Source: Bacillus_BA fengqiuensis (GTDB lineage: Bacteria; Bacillota; Bacilli; Bacillales; Bacillaceae_H). Taken from it: 64,000 bases of DNA. Shown here in pieces: positions 48,708-56,528 of the stretch. Within the stretch, counting starts at the first letter, position 1. Each line of letters opens with the position of its first letter. The translations under genes were made by a program, and so were the position numbers. The notes under the pieces are model-generated. The model did not search any database and was not told the DNA's origin. It saw only the letters and a program-made list of their open reading frames with translations. Where the stretch lies: the NCBI GenBank assembly GCA_030813035.1, contig JAUSTV010000001.1; one strand, 5' to 3'.

Positions 48708-49310
48708 ATGAATGGATTTGAACAACGAAAACAACAAAAAAAACGCGATATTTTACAAGCGGCGTTCGGACTGTTTAACGAAAAGGGGACAAAAGCGGTC
48801 AACATTGCGGAAATAGCCAAAAAGGCGAGCGTATCCCAAGTGACCATCTATAATCATTTCAACAGCAAAGAACAGCTGATTCGTGAAGTCGTGAAAGATT
48901 ACAGCTTTCGGAAACTTGAAGAATTTGCGGAGGTGCTGCGAAGCGATCGGCCATTCCAAGAAAAAGTGAGAGTGTTTATTCTCGATAAGCTGCATTCACT
49001 GGAATCGTTGAATATGGATTTTATGAAGGCGGCCATGGAAGAGGATGAAGAGCTGAAAGGATTTTTGGAAGAATTTTATCAGCAAAAAGCGACGCCGTTA
49101 TTTATGGAATTCATTCAAGACAGTCAACAAAAAGGAGACATCTCAAAAGACATCTCCATTCAAAGCATTTTATTTCATTTAAATATGTTCAAAACGGCGA
49201 TGGATTCGCTCCCAGTCGTGACGATGTTAAAGCAGAATGAAAAATTGGCAGAAGAACTGATGCATTTATTTTTTTACGGCATTGCCGGAAGCGCTCCTGG
49301 CGAGAAGTAG
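48708..49310 (+). CDS. TetR-family transcriptional regulator
   Basis: A 200-residue regulator. The N-terminal TetR helix-turn-helix reads RDILQAAFGLFNEKGTKAV, NIAEIAKKASVSQVTIYNHF, then NSKEQLIREVVKDY. The C-terminal ligand domain is all-helical and not conserved. It is divergent from an ABC exporter pair, the usual arrangement for local repression of an efflux system by its TetR partner; the TTTGAAATAT repeats between them support this. No strong ribosome binding site is visible before the ATG. Confidence 0.9.
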   Translation: MNGFEQRKQQKKRDILQAAFGLFNEKGTKAVNIAEIAKKASVSQVTIYNHFNSKEQLIREVVKDYSFRKLEEFAEVLRSDRPFQEKVRVFILDKLHSLESLNMDFMKAAMEEDEELKGFLEEFYQQKATPLFMEFIQDSQQKGDISKDISIQSILFHLNMFKTAMDSLPVVTMLKQNEKLAEELMHLFFYGIAGSAPGEK

Positions 49311-49436
49311 CAGCTAAAGATTCACTTACATCTGCAGCTGTTATTTTTTTTGTTATTTAAAGGCAATGTCAACGGCTTTATTGAAAAGTTCTGAGGGCAT
49401 ACTAACGATATCTTTTTTGAAAGAGGAGGAGTGACA

Positions 49437-50393
49437 TTGAACAAAGTCCATTTGTTTTCCCATAACGATTTAGATGGTTTCAGTCCGGCCCTACTAGGCA
49501 AGCTGGCTTTTCCCGAAGATAAATTTGAGTATTCGTGTGTCAGTATCGGACGGATCGATCAAATCATTACGGAGTTTTTGGAAACGAATAAAGAAACGGG
49601 AATCGATTTATACATAACGGATATTAGCGTGAACGAAGAAGTGGCGAAGATGCTGCAAAAGCGGGTCCAAAAAGGACAGAAAGTCGTGTTGATCGACCAT
49701 CATGCATCCGCCATCCCTCTTGGTGAAAAGTATAAGTGGGCACATGTCCAGCCCGTATATGAAGATGGAACGAAAACAGCGGCCACAAGCTTGTTTTATG
49801 ATTATTTAGTGGAACAAACGTATTTGAAAAAAACACCGATTCTCGATGAATATGTCGAGCTCGTGCGCCAATTCGATACATGGGACTGGTTTGCCAACCA
49901 AAACGAAAAGGCAAAACAATTGAACCATTTATTTTATTTAATCAGCCGCGATGAATTTCAGCAAGCGGTCTTGCCGGTACTGCAAAGCGAAGAAGGGGCC
50001 TTTCAATTCTCTGAACGCCATCAAACGTTGTTGGAAGTAGAAGAGAAAAAGATCGAGAAATACATTCGCGAAAAACAAAAGCAAATGATGAAAGCAAGCT
50101 TGACCATCGGGGGAAAAGAATGGAAAGCGGGTATTGTCTTTGCTGAGAATTATCAATCGGAGCTTGGAAATGCTTTATGTCTGGAAGATGAGGAAATTGA
50201 TTTTTCAGCGATGGTGGACATGGGCAGAAGGAAAATCGGCTTCCGCACGGTCAAGGAAAATCTAAGCTTGATTGATGTGGTGTCTCCGCTTGGAGGAGGA
50301 GGGCATCCGAAAGCTGCCGGATGTTCGTTGACGAAAGAAACATTTGAATTATTCGTTCAGTCTCATTTGTTTCAAGATGATGGGCGTTCCTAA
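49437..50393 (+). CDS. nrnB: DHH-family oligoribonuclease, NrnB-like
   Basis: A 318-residue DHH-DHHA1 phosphoesterase. I chose the TTG at 49437, with GAGGAGG at 7 bp; a GTG two codons earlier is closer to that site than is usual. DHH motifs are VHLFSHNDLDGFSPALLGKL, DLYITDISVNEE and KVVLIDHHASA; the DHHA1-type C-terminus has SPLGGGGHPKAAGCSLTKET. This arrangement matches YngD/NrnB of B. subtilis, which degrades very short RNA oligonucleotides using manganese. It appears to be a single gene. Confidence 0.8.
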   Translation: MNKVHLFSHNDLDGFSPALLGKLAFPEDKFEYSCVSIGRIDQIITEFLETNKETGIDLYITDISVNEEVAKMLQKRVQKGQKVVLIDHHASAIPLGEKYKWAHVQPVYEDGTKTAATSLFYDYLVEQTYLKKTPILDEYVELVRQFDTWDWFANQNEKAKQLNHLFYLISRDEFQQAVLPVLQSEEGAFQFSERHQTLLEVEEKKIEKYIREKQKQMMKASLTIGGKEWKAGIVFAENYQSELGNALCLEDEEIDFSAMVDMGRRKIGFRTVKENLSLIDVVSPLGGGGHPKAAGCSLTKETFELFVQSHLFQDDGRS

Positions 50394-50506
50394 CAGAATC
50401 CTGTTCTCCGATAGATGGATTTATCTGCAAAAATTCCTGAGAGGATGTTGTAGAAAAATCCATCTTTTTTGCTTTTCATTTTTCGGGATTATTGGCCCAT
50501 CAAAAA

Positions 50507-50529
50507 ACCGCCACATGAAGAGTGGCGGT
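50507..50529 (-). terminator. Terminator of the 28-residue ORF
   Basis: ACCGCCAC (50507-50514) and GTGGCGGT (50522-50529); on the minus strand it is followed by TTTTTTG. Confidence 0.75.
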
Positions 50530-50552
50530 CGGCACCGAATCGGTGATAAGCG

Positions 50553-50639
50553 TTAAAATTTTAATGTTTTTCGTAAACGCGCTAATTTTTTTTCGGCTTT
50601 CTCCGCCGCTTTTTTTGAACCGAAGAAAAAGTTGAACAT
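50553..50639 (-). CDS. Predicted 28-residue cationic amphipathic peptide
   Basis: A short minus-strand ORF, ATG at 50639, stop at 50553-50555. GGGAGG lies 7-8 bp upstream (an additional ATG two codons earlier is too close to it), and a clear terminator follows 24 bp after the stop, so it has the layout of a real gene. The product starts MFNFFFGSKKAAEKAEKKLA and ends RLRKTLKF: an aromatic N-terminus followed by an Ala/Lys-rich helix with net positive charge. Not recognised. A membrane-associating or nucleic acid-binding micropeptide is possible. Confidence 0.5.
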   Translation of the reverse strand: MFNFFFGSKKAAEKAEKKLARLRKTLKF

Positions 50640-50761
50640 CGGCATTTCCTCCCATTAATTCGTTTCTTTTATTATATCATGGCATATATAAAATTCAATA
50701 AAATTGTATACCAAACACCAAAAATATTATATAATTATGAACAAATTAAGGCGTATAACAA

Positions 50762-50781
50762 CTTTTTGGTATACCAAAAAG
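50762..50781 (+). promoter_or_regulatory. Perfect 20 bp palindrome with a second half-site upstream
   Basis: CTTTTTGGTATACCAAAAAG is a perfect palindrome directly before a strong GGAGAGGAGGG ribosome binding site. A related GTATACCAAA lies at 50706-50715. The pair looks like an operator for a GntR- or similar-type regulator. Confidence 0.7.
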
Positions 50782-50797
50782 GAGAGGAGGGTAAAAA

Positions 50798-50836
50798 ATG
50801 GCTAGTGAAGCAGAAAGAATGATTAATAGGCTATGA
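50798..50836 (+). pseudogene. 12-codon ORF with strong expression signals (leader or gene relic)
   Basis: ATG at 50798 follows GGAGAGGAGGG; it reads MASEAERMINRL and stops at TGA 50834-50836. The operator palindrome and ribosome binding site are those of a full gene, but the coding part ends at once and the MITE-like element begins about 75 bp later. It is most simply the start of a gene that has been deleted or disrupted; a leader peptide is possible. Confidence 0.35.
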
Positions 50837-50910
50837 GCGAGTATACTGGTATCAATAGCTTTCCATCATTTTCCTGGTGAAGGCCTTTTACATATACGCC
50901 TTTATGGGTG

Positions 50911-51066
50911 CCTTATAGAGGTTGTTCAAAAAGTCCGGGAAAAATGACCGTCAAATTTCGGCGTCAGCTTGCTTTTCCGCTACTCACGTATTAACAGCAT
51001 ACGCTCCGTTGCTCAAAGCTACGCTTCCTTGAACTTCTCGGTCCTTTTTGTCCTCCTTTTTGAACA
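50911..51066 (-). mobile_element. MITE-like element, short copy
   Basis: Inverted relative to the copy at 11084. Ends TGTTCAAAAAG (50923-50933) and CTTTTTGAACA (51056-51066), with CCTTATAGAGG at the outer side as in the other copy. It lacks the central 170 bp or so of the long copy. It is placed just upstream of the permease gene at 51121. Confidence 0.7.
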
Positions 51067-51120
51067 CACACTTATAGTAGGGAGGAAAAAATATAATAAA
51101 TAAATAGTTAGGGTGATCAT

Positions 51121-52503
51121 ATGCTGAGATTCTTATTTTTATCGGTCATTTTTTTGTATTTATTATCCACTCTGCTTCCCGCACTGGATATGGGAATGAC
51201 TCTGTCTATTCTATGTGTGGCAATCGTCGGGTGTACAGTATGGCAAGTAAAACGGCTCGTTCGAATATTGGGAAGCATCTTCTTGATTCTCGGTTTGGGG
51301 ATGCTATGGACAAGCGGGGCACACTGGCACGATTATATCCGGTCTTTTGGACCGATGCTTGATCTCGTTACGATGTTTACATTAGTGCCGATTTTAGGAA
51401 TACCCATTCAACTAGGGGGATATAGCAGCGGGATTCAAACGCTTATTCGACAAAAGGTAAAAACATCGGGCCATTTGTATATGATGACTTCCGGCATTTC
51501 TTATTTTTTCAGCATCTTTATGAATTTGGCCACATTGCCGATGACGTATTATTCGATGCAGCCGGCTCTCAGCGTGTTCGGGGTGAAGAATGAGGAGCGC
51601 TTCATGAGCAGGGCGATTACCCGCGGATTTGCGATGCCTTTAATATGGGCCCCCGTGACCCCGATTGTCGGGATTGTCATCGGCATGACCGGAGTAAGCT
51701 GGCTTTCCATTCTTCCTTATGTCGTGCCGCTGAGCTTGTTGGGATTGGGGCTGGATTGGTACATAGGTGCACGCAATGCCAAAAAAATAGCTGGTTTACG
51801 CAATGGTGTGAAGGTAGATGAAACGGCTGCGGCTATCGAACAAGGAGAAAAGGGACGTCCTGGAAGGGTGTTTCAAATCTTTTTGGCCATCCTTGTGTTT
51901 AATATCGCGATTTCCGTCGCTGAAATGCAATTTTCATACTCATTTCTTATTCTCGTAGCCCTATTGGTTATTCCATTTGCGTTTGGATGGTCTTTATTGT
52001 TGAAGAAAGGCAAAGAGTTTACTCATAGTTTGCAAGAGCATTTTCGCTCGTTTTCTATTAAAATGAAAGATCAGTTCTTTATTTTTTTATCTGCAGGCTT
52101 TTTTATTTCAGCTATACAGATTTCCGGGACAAATGAATGGCTGACCGGATGGATTGCCCAGCTCAAATCGGTGATAGGAGCGGAAACCTTTTTGATTTTG
52201 CTTCCGCTTATTCCAATGGCTTTTGCCTTTACGGGCCTTCATCCTGCAGTTACACTCGCCCTGATGGCTGAAGCATTAAACCCGAGTGTGTTAGGAGTTT
52301 CTCCGCATATCTTGACAGTGGCAATGCTGGCAGGAGCCGTGTCAGCATTTTTAGTGGGACCATACAATGCGACGATCGGACTTATGTCAAACATTGTAAA
52401 GGAAACCTCGTATAAAGTGTCCAATTGGAATTTGTCTTTTACGAGCCTTTATATCGGATGTGTCATGATCTATTTGTTTTTATTGGAGTTGTTCATGGCA
52501 TAA
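51121..52503 (+). CDS. Membrane permease, ion-transporter-superfamily-like
   Basis: A 460-residue integral membrane protein with about 11-12 hydrophobic segments. Two weakly similar halves each hold a conserved loop: ISYFFSIFMNLATLPMTYYS in the first and LPLIPMAFAFTGLHPAVTLA in the second, followed by AFLVGPYNATIGLMSNIVKE. Re-entrant, Pro/Asn/Thr-rich loops of this sort are seen in the IT superfamily (DctM, CitM, ArsB-type carriers), so an organic anion carrier is plausible. I cannot give the substrate. The ATG has only a weak site. A strong terminator follows. Confidence 0.6.
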   Translation: MLRFLFLSVIFLYLLSTLLPALDMGMTLSILCVAIVGCTVWQVKRLVRILGSIFLILGLGMLWTSGAHWHDYIRSFGPMLDLVTMFTLVPILGIPIQLGGYSSGIQTLIRQKVKTSGHLYMMTSGISYFFSIFMNLATLPMTYYSMQPALSVFGVKNEERFMSRAITRGFAMPLIWAPVTPIVGIVIGMTGVSWLSILPYVVPLSLLGLGLDWYIGARNAKKIAGLRNGVKVDETAAAIEQGEKGRPGRVFQIFLAILVFNIAISVAEMQFSYSFLILVALLVIPFAFGWSLLLKKGKEFTHSLQEHFRSFSIKMKDQFFIFLSAGFFISAIQISGTNEWLTGWIAQLKSVIGAETFLILLPLIPMAFAFTGLHPAVTLALMAEALNPSVLGVSPHILTVAMLAGAVSAFLVGPYNATIGLMSNIVKETSYKVSNWNLSFTSLYIGCVMIYLFLLELFMA

Positions 52504-52574
52504 AAAAGCCGGTCTACTACTCTTAAAATTAGAGACAAGTGATTGTATCGTAAGATTGTCTTTAATGCGGCACA

Positions 52575-52626
52575 TTATAAAGAAAAAAGTACATCGCTTA
52601 ATAGTGGTGTACTTTTTTCTTTATAA
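52575..52626. terminator. Strong bidirectional terminator before the biosynthetic cluster
   Basis: TTATAAAGAAAAAAGTACA (52575-52593) and TGTACTTTTTTCTTTATAA (52608-52626), a perfect 19 bp stem. It separates the permease from the NRPS-PKS cluster. Confidence 0.9.
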
Positions 52627-52780
52627 GGCCTCTTAAAGGTCTTATTTCCAAGATTTTTGAGATTACTTGCAATTATCTCGAAGTTTTTGCACCATAACAA
52701 GATTTTACATCATAACTAAAAAAACACATTGACAATGGTTTTAATTTCAAATAATGTTATTATGTGGTAAAGTTACTCAT

Positions 52781-52810
52781 GAATAATGTTACTTAAAAGT
52801 AATATTATTC
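52781..52810. promoter_or_regulatory. 30 bp near-perfect palindrome upstream of the cluster TetR gene
   Basis: GAATAATGTTACTT, AA, AAGTAATATTATTC: 13 of 14 arm positions pair. Partial copies (AAATAATGTTATTATG and TAAAGTTACTCAT) lie just upstream. It is a likely operator of the TetR protein starting 31 bp later. Confidence 0.75.
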
Positions 52811-52840
52811 GGATTATAGTTTGAAGGGAGAATCAGTGCA

Positions 52841-53443
52841 TTGCCAAGGGGAAAAGGAGTGAAAGGAAAAGAGAGTCGGGCGCGTATCAAGGAAGCGGCA
52901 GCCCATGAATTTGCTAACCAAGGTTTCTACAATACTAAAGTAAGTACCATTATTACACGGGCTAAATTGACCCAACCTGCGTTTTATCTCTATTTTTCTA
53001 GTAAAGATGCTATTTTTGATGAATTGGTAAACGATTTTCGTTCTAGATTGCATACATTGATCGAGACCATACGTTTATCGTCCGATGTTCAAAAAGAAGA
53101 GCTTACTGAGCGCATGTTGATTGCCATAGAAACCTTATTCCGTTTCTTTGCGGAGGACCCAAATTTAACTCGAATCGGGCTTATTCTCGCTCATGACGCA
53201 GAGGAATTCAAAGAGAAGATCATAGCCTTAATAACAGAAAATTTACGCCATGAACAGCAATCAGGATATTTTCGTTCCGATTTGTCGATGGATATCGTTG
53301 CTGTTTGTATTTTCGGTATGATTGAACGATTGATTATATCCCATTTATTGCCGAAAAAAAGTACACCAAATATGTTAGCGAGAGAAGTTGTGAATTTGAT
53401 GATGACCGGCATGGTGGATTCATTGAAGATGGATGAATTGTAA
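52841..53443 (+). CDS. TetR/AcrR-family regulator of the NRPS-PKS cluster
   Basis: A 200-residue regulator that starts at a TTG after AAGGGAGAATC. The helix-turn-helix reads ARIKEAAAHEFANQGFYNTK, VSTIITRAKLTQPAFYLYFS, then SKDAIFDELVNDF. The ligand domain is helical (LIETIRLSSDVQKEELTERM). A 30 bp palindrome lies in its promoter. It is first in a same-strand series with the MFS exporter 48 bp behind, so it probably senses the cluster product or a precursor and controls export and synthesis (inference). Confidence 0.88.
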   Translation: MPRGKGVKGKESRARIKEAAAHEFANQGFYNTKVSTIITRAKLTQPAFYLYFSSKDAIFDELVNDFRSRLHTLIETIRLSSDVQKEELTERMLIAIETLFRFFAEDPNLTRIGLILAHDAEEFKEKIIALITENLRHEQQSGYFRSDLSMDIVAVCIFGMIERLIISHLLPKKSTPNMLAREVVNLMMTGMVDSLKMDEL

Positions 53444-53490
53444 GTTTAAAAACATAATCCCATATGAAATCGAAGGAGTGATATCAATTC

Positions 53491-54723
53491 GTGAAAACAA
53501 TTGGCGGCGACCACCATTCGAACAAAGAAGAAAAGACACGATTCCCGCTTGCCCTGATTGCCCTGGCTTTGATTGCTTTTACGACTGGAACGACGGAATT
53601 TGTCATTATGGGGTTATTGCCCGAGATCGCTCGCGATGTGCAAGTTTCGTTAGCTGATGCAGGTATGTTGGTGAGCGGATATGCGTTAGGCATTGTTTTT
53701 GGTGCACCGGTACTTACCGTACTAACTAAAGGCATCCCCCGTAAGATGCTTTTGTTGCTGTTAACGGGAGTCTTTATTTTTGGGAACTTATTTTCGGCTC
53801 TCAGTTATGACTACTCCTTATTGATGGCAGCAAGGATCATAGCAGGAATTGCCCAGGGAGCTATTACCGGGGTAGGTGCAGTTGTCGCCTCTCAACTTGT
53901 TCCTCCGCACAAACAAGGAAGTGCAATGGCAATGATAATGGCTGGGTCAGCTCTGGCCAACGTCGTGGGTGTTCCTATAGGTACTGTATTAGGACAATCG
54001 ATGGGATGGCATTTCCCTTTTGCTATTATTACCGTTTTAAGCTTGATTAGCTTTATTGGTATCTTTTTGCTTGTTCCGAATATCCAATATGAACAGTCTC
54101 CCCGTCTTTTGACGGAATTTGCAGTGTTGGGACGCCCTAGAGTCATTCTAAATCTCTTAATGACCATCTTCAGTTTTGGGAGTGTGTTTATGGTCTTCAC
54201 ATACATAGTCCCTCTTCTACAAGATGTGACCGGCTTTAGTTCCAGCAAAGTAAGTTTACTGTTGTTCTTGTTTGGTTTTGGCACCATTCTCGGCGGCATT
54301 ATAGGAGGAAAGTTGATTGATCGTTCACTATTGCCGTCATTAATATCATTTCAACTCGTTTTAATTGTCATATTGCTTCTATTTAACGTGACGATTCAAA
54401 ATAAAATATTGGTCATCATCACGTTGTTTTTATTTGGGGTTGCTGCTTTCGGGATGGCCCCAGGTTTACAAGTGTTGATTATTCGCGAAGCTAAAGGTGC
54501 CCCTGAATTAGCATCTTCCTTTAATATTTCAGCCTTCAATTTGGGAGCGGCCGGTGGTTCATTTCTGGGAGGACTTGTGGTTGAAAGTTCGTTGGGACTC
54601 AAATCAGTATTTGCGGTAAGTGTGTTAACGGCATTAATAGGTTTGTTCCTCTCCCTCGCTTACCGCGCCATAGAGAGAAGAAGTCAAAAAAACGTATCCA
54701 GTACATCAGTAGGGAATTCTTAG
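53491..54723 (+). CDS. MFS efflux transporter (AraJ/YdhP-like)
   Basis: A 410-residue major facilitator with 12 predicted membrane helices. Typical of drug:proton antiporter DHA1 members are TGTTEFVIMGLLPEIARDVQ, GMLVSGYALGIVFGAPVLTV and MAARIIAGIAQGAITGVGAV in the first half. The GTG at 53491 is 12 bp after AAGGAG. It lies between the TetR gene and the biosynthetic enzymes in one direction and is the likely self-resistance exporter for the product. Confidence 0.88.
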   Translation: MKTIGGDHHSNKEEKTRFPLALIALALIAFTTGTTEFVIMGLLPEIARDVQVSLADAGMLVSGYALGIVFGAPVLTVLTKGIPRKMLLLLLTGVFIFGNLFSALSYDYSLLMAARIIAGIAQGAITGVGAVVASQLVPPHKQGSAMAMIMAGSALANVVGVPIGTVLGQSMGWHFPFAIITVLSLISFIGIFLLVPNIQYEQSPRLLTEFAVLGRPRVILNLLMTIFSFGSVFMVFTYIVPLLQDVTGFSSSKVSLLLFLFGFGTILGGIIGGKLIDRSLLPSLISFQLVLIVILLLFNVTIQNKILVIITLFLFGVAAFGMAPGLQVLIIREAKGAPELASSFNISAFNLGAAGGSFLGGLVVESSLGLKSVFAVSVLTALIGLFLSLAYRAIERRSQKNVSSTSVGNS

Positions 54724-54805
54724 ATGGAAATGTTCAAATTTCAAAGAGGGGTGAGCAATCAACGAATGTTATGGCAAATCATTTCATACAGGGAGGGAAT
54801 AAAAA

Positions 54806-55153
54806 ATGAAAACATTCGGGATGATTCTGCAGGTAGTCTTGGCAGTGTATATAGGACTGGGAGGATTAATTAAAATTCTTCAACTAAAATTTCAGGTTGA
54901 ACATTGGAAGCTTTACCAATATCCCATGTGGTTCATGACGATAACCGGCATACTGGAGCTAATCGCTTTAGCGGCATTAATTTGGGGACTATGGAATCGG
55001 AATCTTTCCATCATAGGCGGCCTATTAATCTTAGTTCTGATGATCGGTGCAATCTATACACATATTTTCAGGGTTCAGCAGCCCCTAACCATGGCTATTC
55101 CGGCATCCATTTGTTTTATTTTGGCCATCTTTGTGATGGTTCGCAGTATTTAG
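54806..55153 (+). CDS. DoxX-like small membrane protein
   Basis: A 115-residue protein with four membrane helices in the DoxX-like pattern: LQVVLAVYIGLGGLIKILQL, WKLYQYPMWFMTITGILELI and ALIWGLWNRNLSIIGGLLIL. AGGGAGGG lies before the ATG. Members are often linked to redox enzymes or quinone reactions. Here it sits 24 bp upstream of an FAD monooxygenase, so a role in that oxidation step or in membrane placement of a lipophilic intermediate is possible (inference). Confidence 0.75.
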   Translation: MKTFGMILQVVLAVYIGLGGLIKILQLKFQVEHWKLYQYPMWFMTITGILELIALAALIWGLWNRNLSIIGGLLILVLMIGAIYTHIFRVQQPLTMAIPASICFILAIFVMVRSI

Positions 55154-55177
55154 AGGAAAAAACTAGGAGGTGTTTTT

Positions 55178-56371
55178 ATGTTAAGTCATTCAACAACTTG
55201 TTGCATCGTTGGCGGCGGACCTGCTGGAGCCATGCTTTCATTGCTTTTGGCACGAAAAGGCATTCCGGTCACCCTCGTGGAACAACATACGTCATTTGAT
55301 CGCAACTTCCGTGGAGAGGTCTTTCATTCTTCTATTATGGAAATATTGGAAGAATTGGGGTTGGTTGAACAAATCTTTCAACTTCCCCACACTAAAATAT
55401 ACTCGGCAATGATCGATTCTCCTCATGGATCGATTGTCCTGGATTTTCAGATGTTGCGCTCTAAGTACCCGCACTTAACTACAATGAATCAATCACAGTT
55501 TTTAGAGTTCATTGTATCTGAGGCGGAACGTTATGATCATTTTCGGTACATTATGGGAGCCAAAGTCGTGGATTTAGTAAAAAGTGATGAAAAAATATGT
55601 GGCGTTAAGTTGCAAAAACAAAGTGAAATTCATGAAATTAGAGCAACTTTAACGGTTGCTGCCGATGGCCGTTATTCTACTGTTCGAAAATTGTCGGGTA
55701 TGACGCCCGTTCCATTAACGCAGCCGATCGATGTAGTGTGGTTTCGTTTACCTCGTACCGATACGGATCCGGAATATATGTTTAATCGTTCTAAAAACTC
55801 GAATATGCTGGCTTGCGTCAATAGAGGAGATTATTGGCAACTAGGGATGTTTATTCCGAAGGGTACATATCAACAAATCAAAGCCAAAGGAATAGAATCC
55901 TTACACCAAACTCTAATTGAGCTTGTGCCAGAATTCTCCAATCGCATTACACTCCTGACTAGTTGGAATCAGTTCTCTGTTCTATCTGCATTTTCCAGCC
56001 GATTGAAGCGTTGGTATTTGCCTGGTTTACTATTTATCGGGGATGCGGCCCATACGATGTCGCCACTTGGTGCCGTTGGGATTAACTATGCGATTCATGA
56101 TGCTGTCACTGTGGCCAACGTCCTTTCTCATCCGTTGAAGTCCGGACACATCACGATGGGGGATCTTGCCTCCGTGCAAAAGCAGCGGGAACTCCCTACA
56201 AAAATCATTCAGGCTTATCAAGGCTTAATGCAAAAACAAATCATTGATCCAATCTTAAACAATAAGAACTCGTCTTTAGGCTTTAAACTTGTCAAGAGTT
56301 CCAGTTTACTTCGCAAGCTCATTGTGATTCTTGTCACTTCAGGCTTCAAACGGGTCCGCATACAAGAATAA
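55178..56371 (+). CDS. FAD-dependent monooxygenase, PHBH-like
   Basis: A 397-residue flavoprotein of the p-hydroxybenzoate hydroxylase-like group. N-terminal FAD motif CCIVGGGPAGAMLSLLLARK (about 8-27), the DG region AADGRYSTVRKLSGM (about 163), and the second FAD motif LFIGDAAHTMSPLGAVGINY (about 285-304). An AGGAGGTGTTTT site precedes the ATG. As a cluster member it would hydroxylate or otherwise oxidise the NRPS-PKS product or a building block. The C-terminal 50 residues are variable and basic. A 157 bp gap with its own AT-rich promoter-like DNA precedes the NRPS gene. Confidence 0.88.
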   Translation: MLSHSTTCCIVGGGPAGAMLSLLLARKGIPVTLVEQHTSFDRNFRGEVFHSSIMEILEELGLVEQIFQLPHTKIYSAMIDSPHGSIVLDFQMLRSKYPHLTTMNQSQFLEFIVSEAERYDHFRYIMGAKVVDLVKSDEKICGVKLQKQSEIHEIRATLTVAADGRYSTVRKLSGMTPVPLTQPIDVVWFRLPRTDTDPEYMFNRSKNSNMLACVNRGDYWQLGMFIPKGTYQQIKAKGIESLHQTLIELVPEFSNRITLLTSWNQFSVLSAFSSRLKRWYLPGLLFIGDAAHTMSPLGAVGINYAIHDAVTVANVLSHPLKSGHITMGDLASVQKQRELPTKIIQAYQGLMQKQIIDPILNNKNSSLGFKLVKSSSLLRKLIVILVTSGFKRVRIQE

Positions 56372-56528
56372 TTTGGCCAATGAAAAGTTAGAGCTCATAT
56401 TTTTTTGGTTGAAATTGTAAAATTTTTCAATTGATGTATTTAATTAACTCTGATTAACCGATAAATTATTCACTTAATGTCACTAAAATTAATGAAAGTT
56501 TTTACAGTTCTTTGAGGAGGAAGACACA

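Noticed and set aside
54904..55299. ORF spanning the DoxX-like and monooxygenase genes
   Set aside because: Out-of-frame shadow across two real genes, rich in His/Arg, without a start signal.
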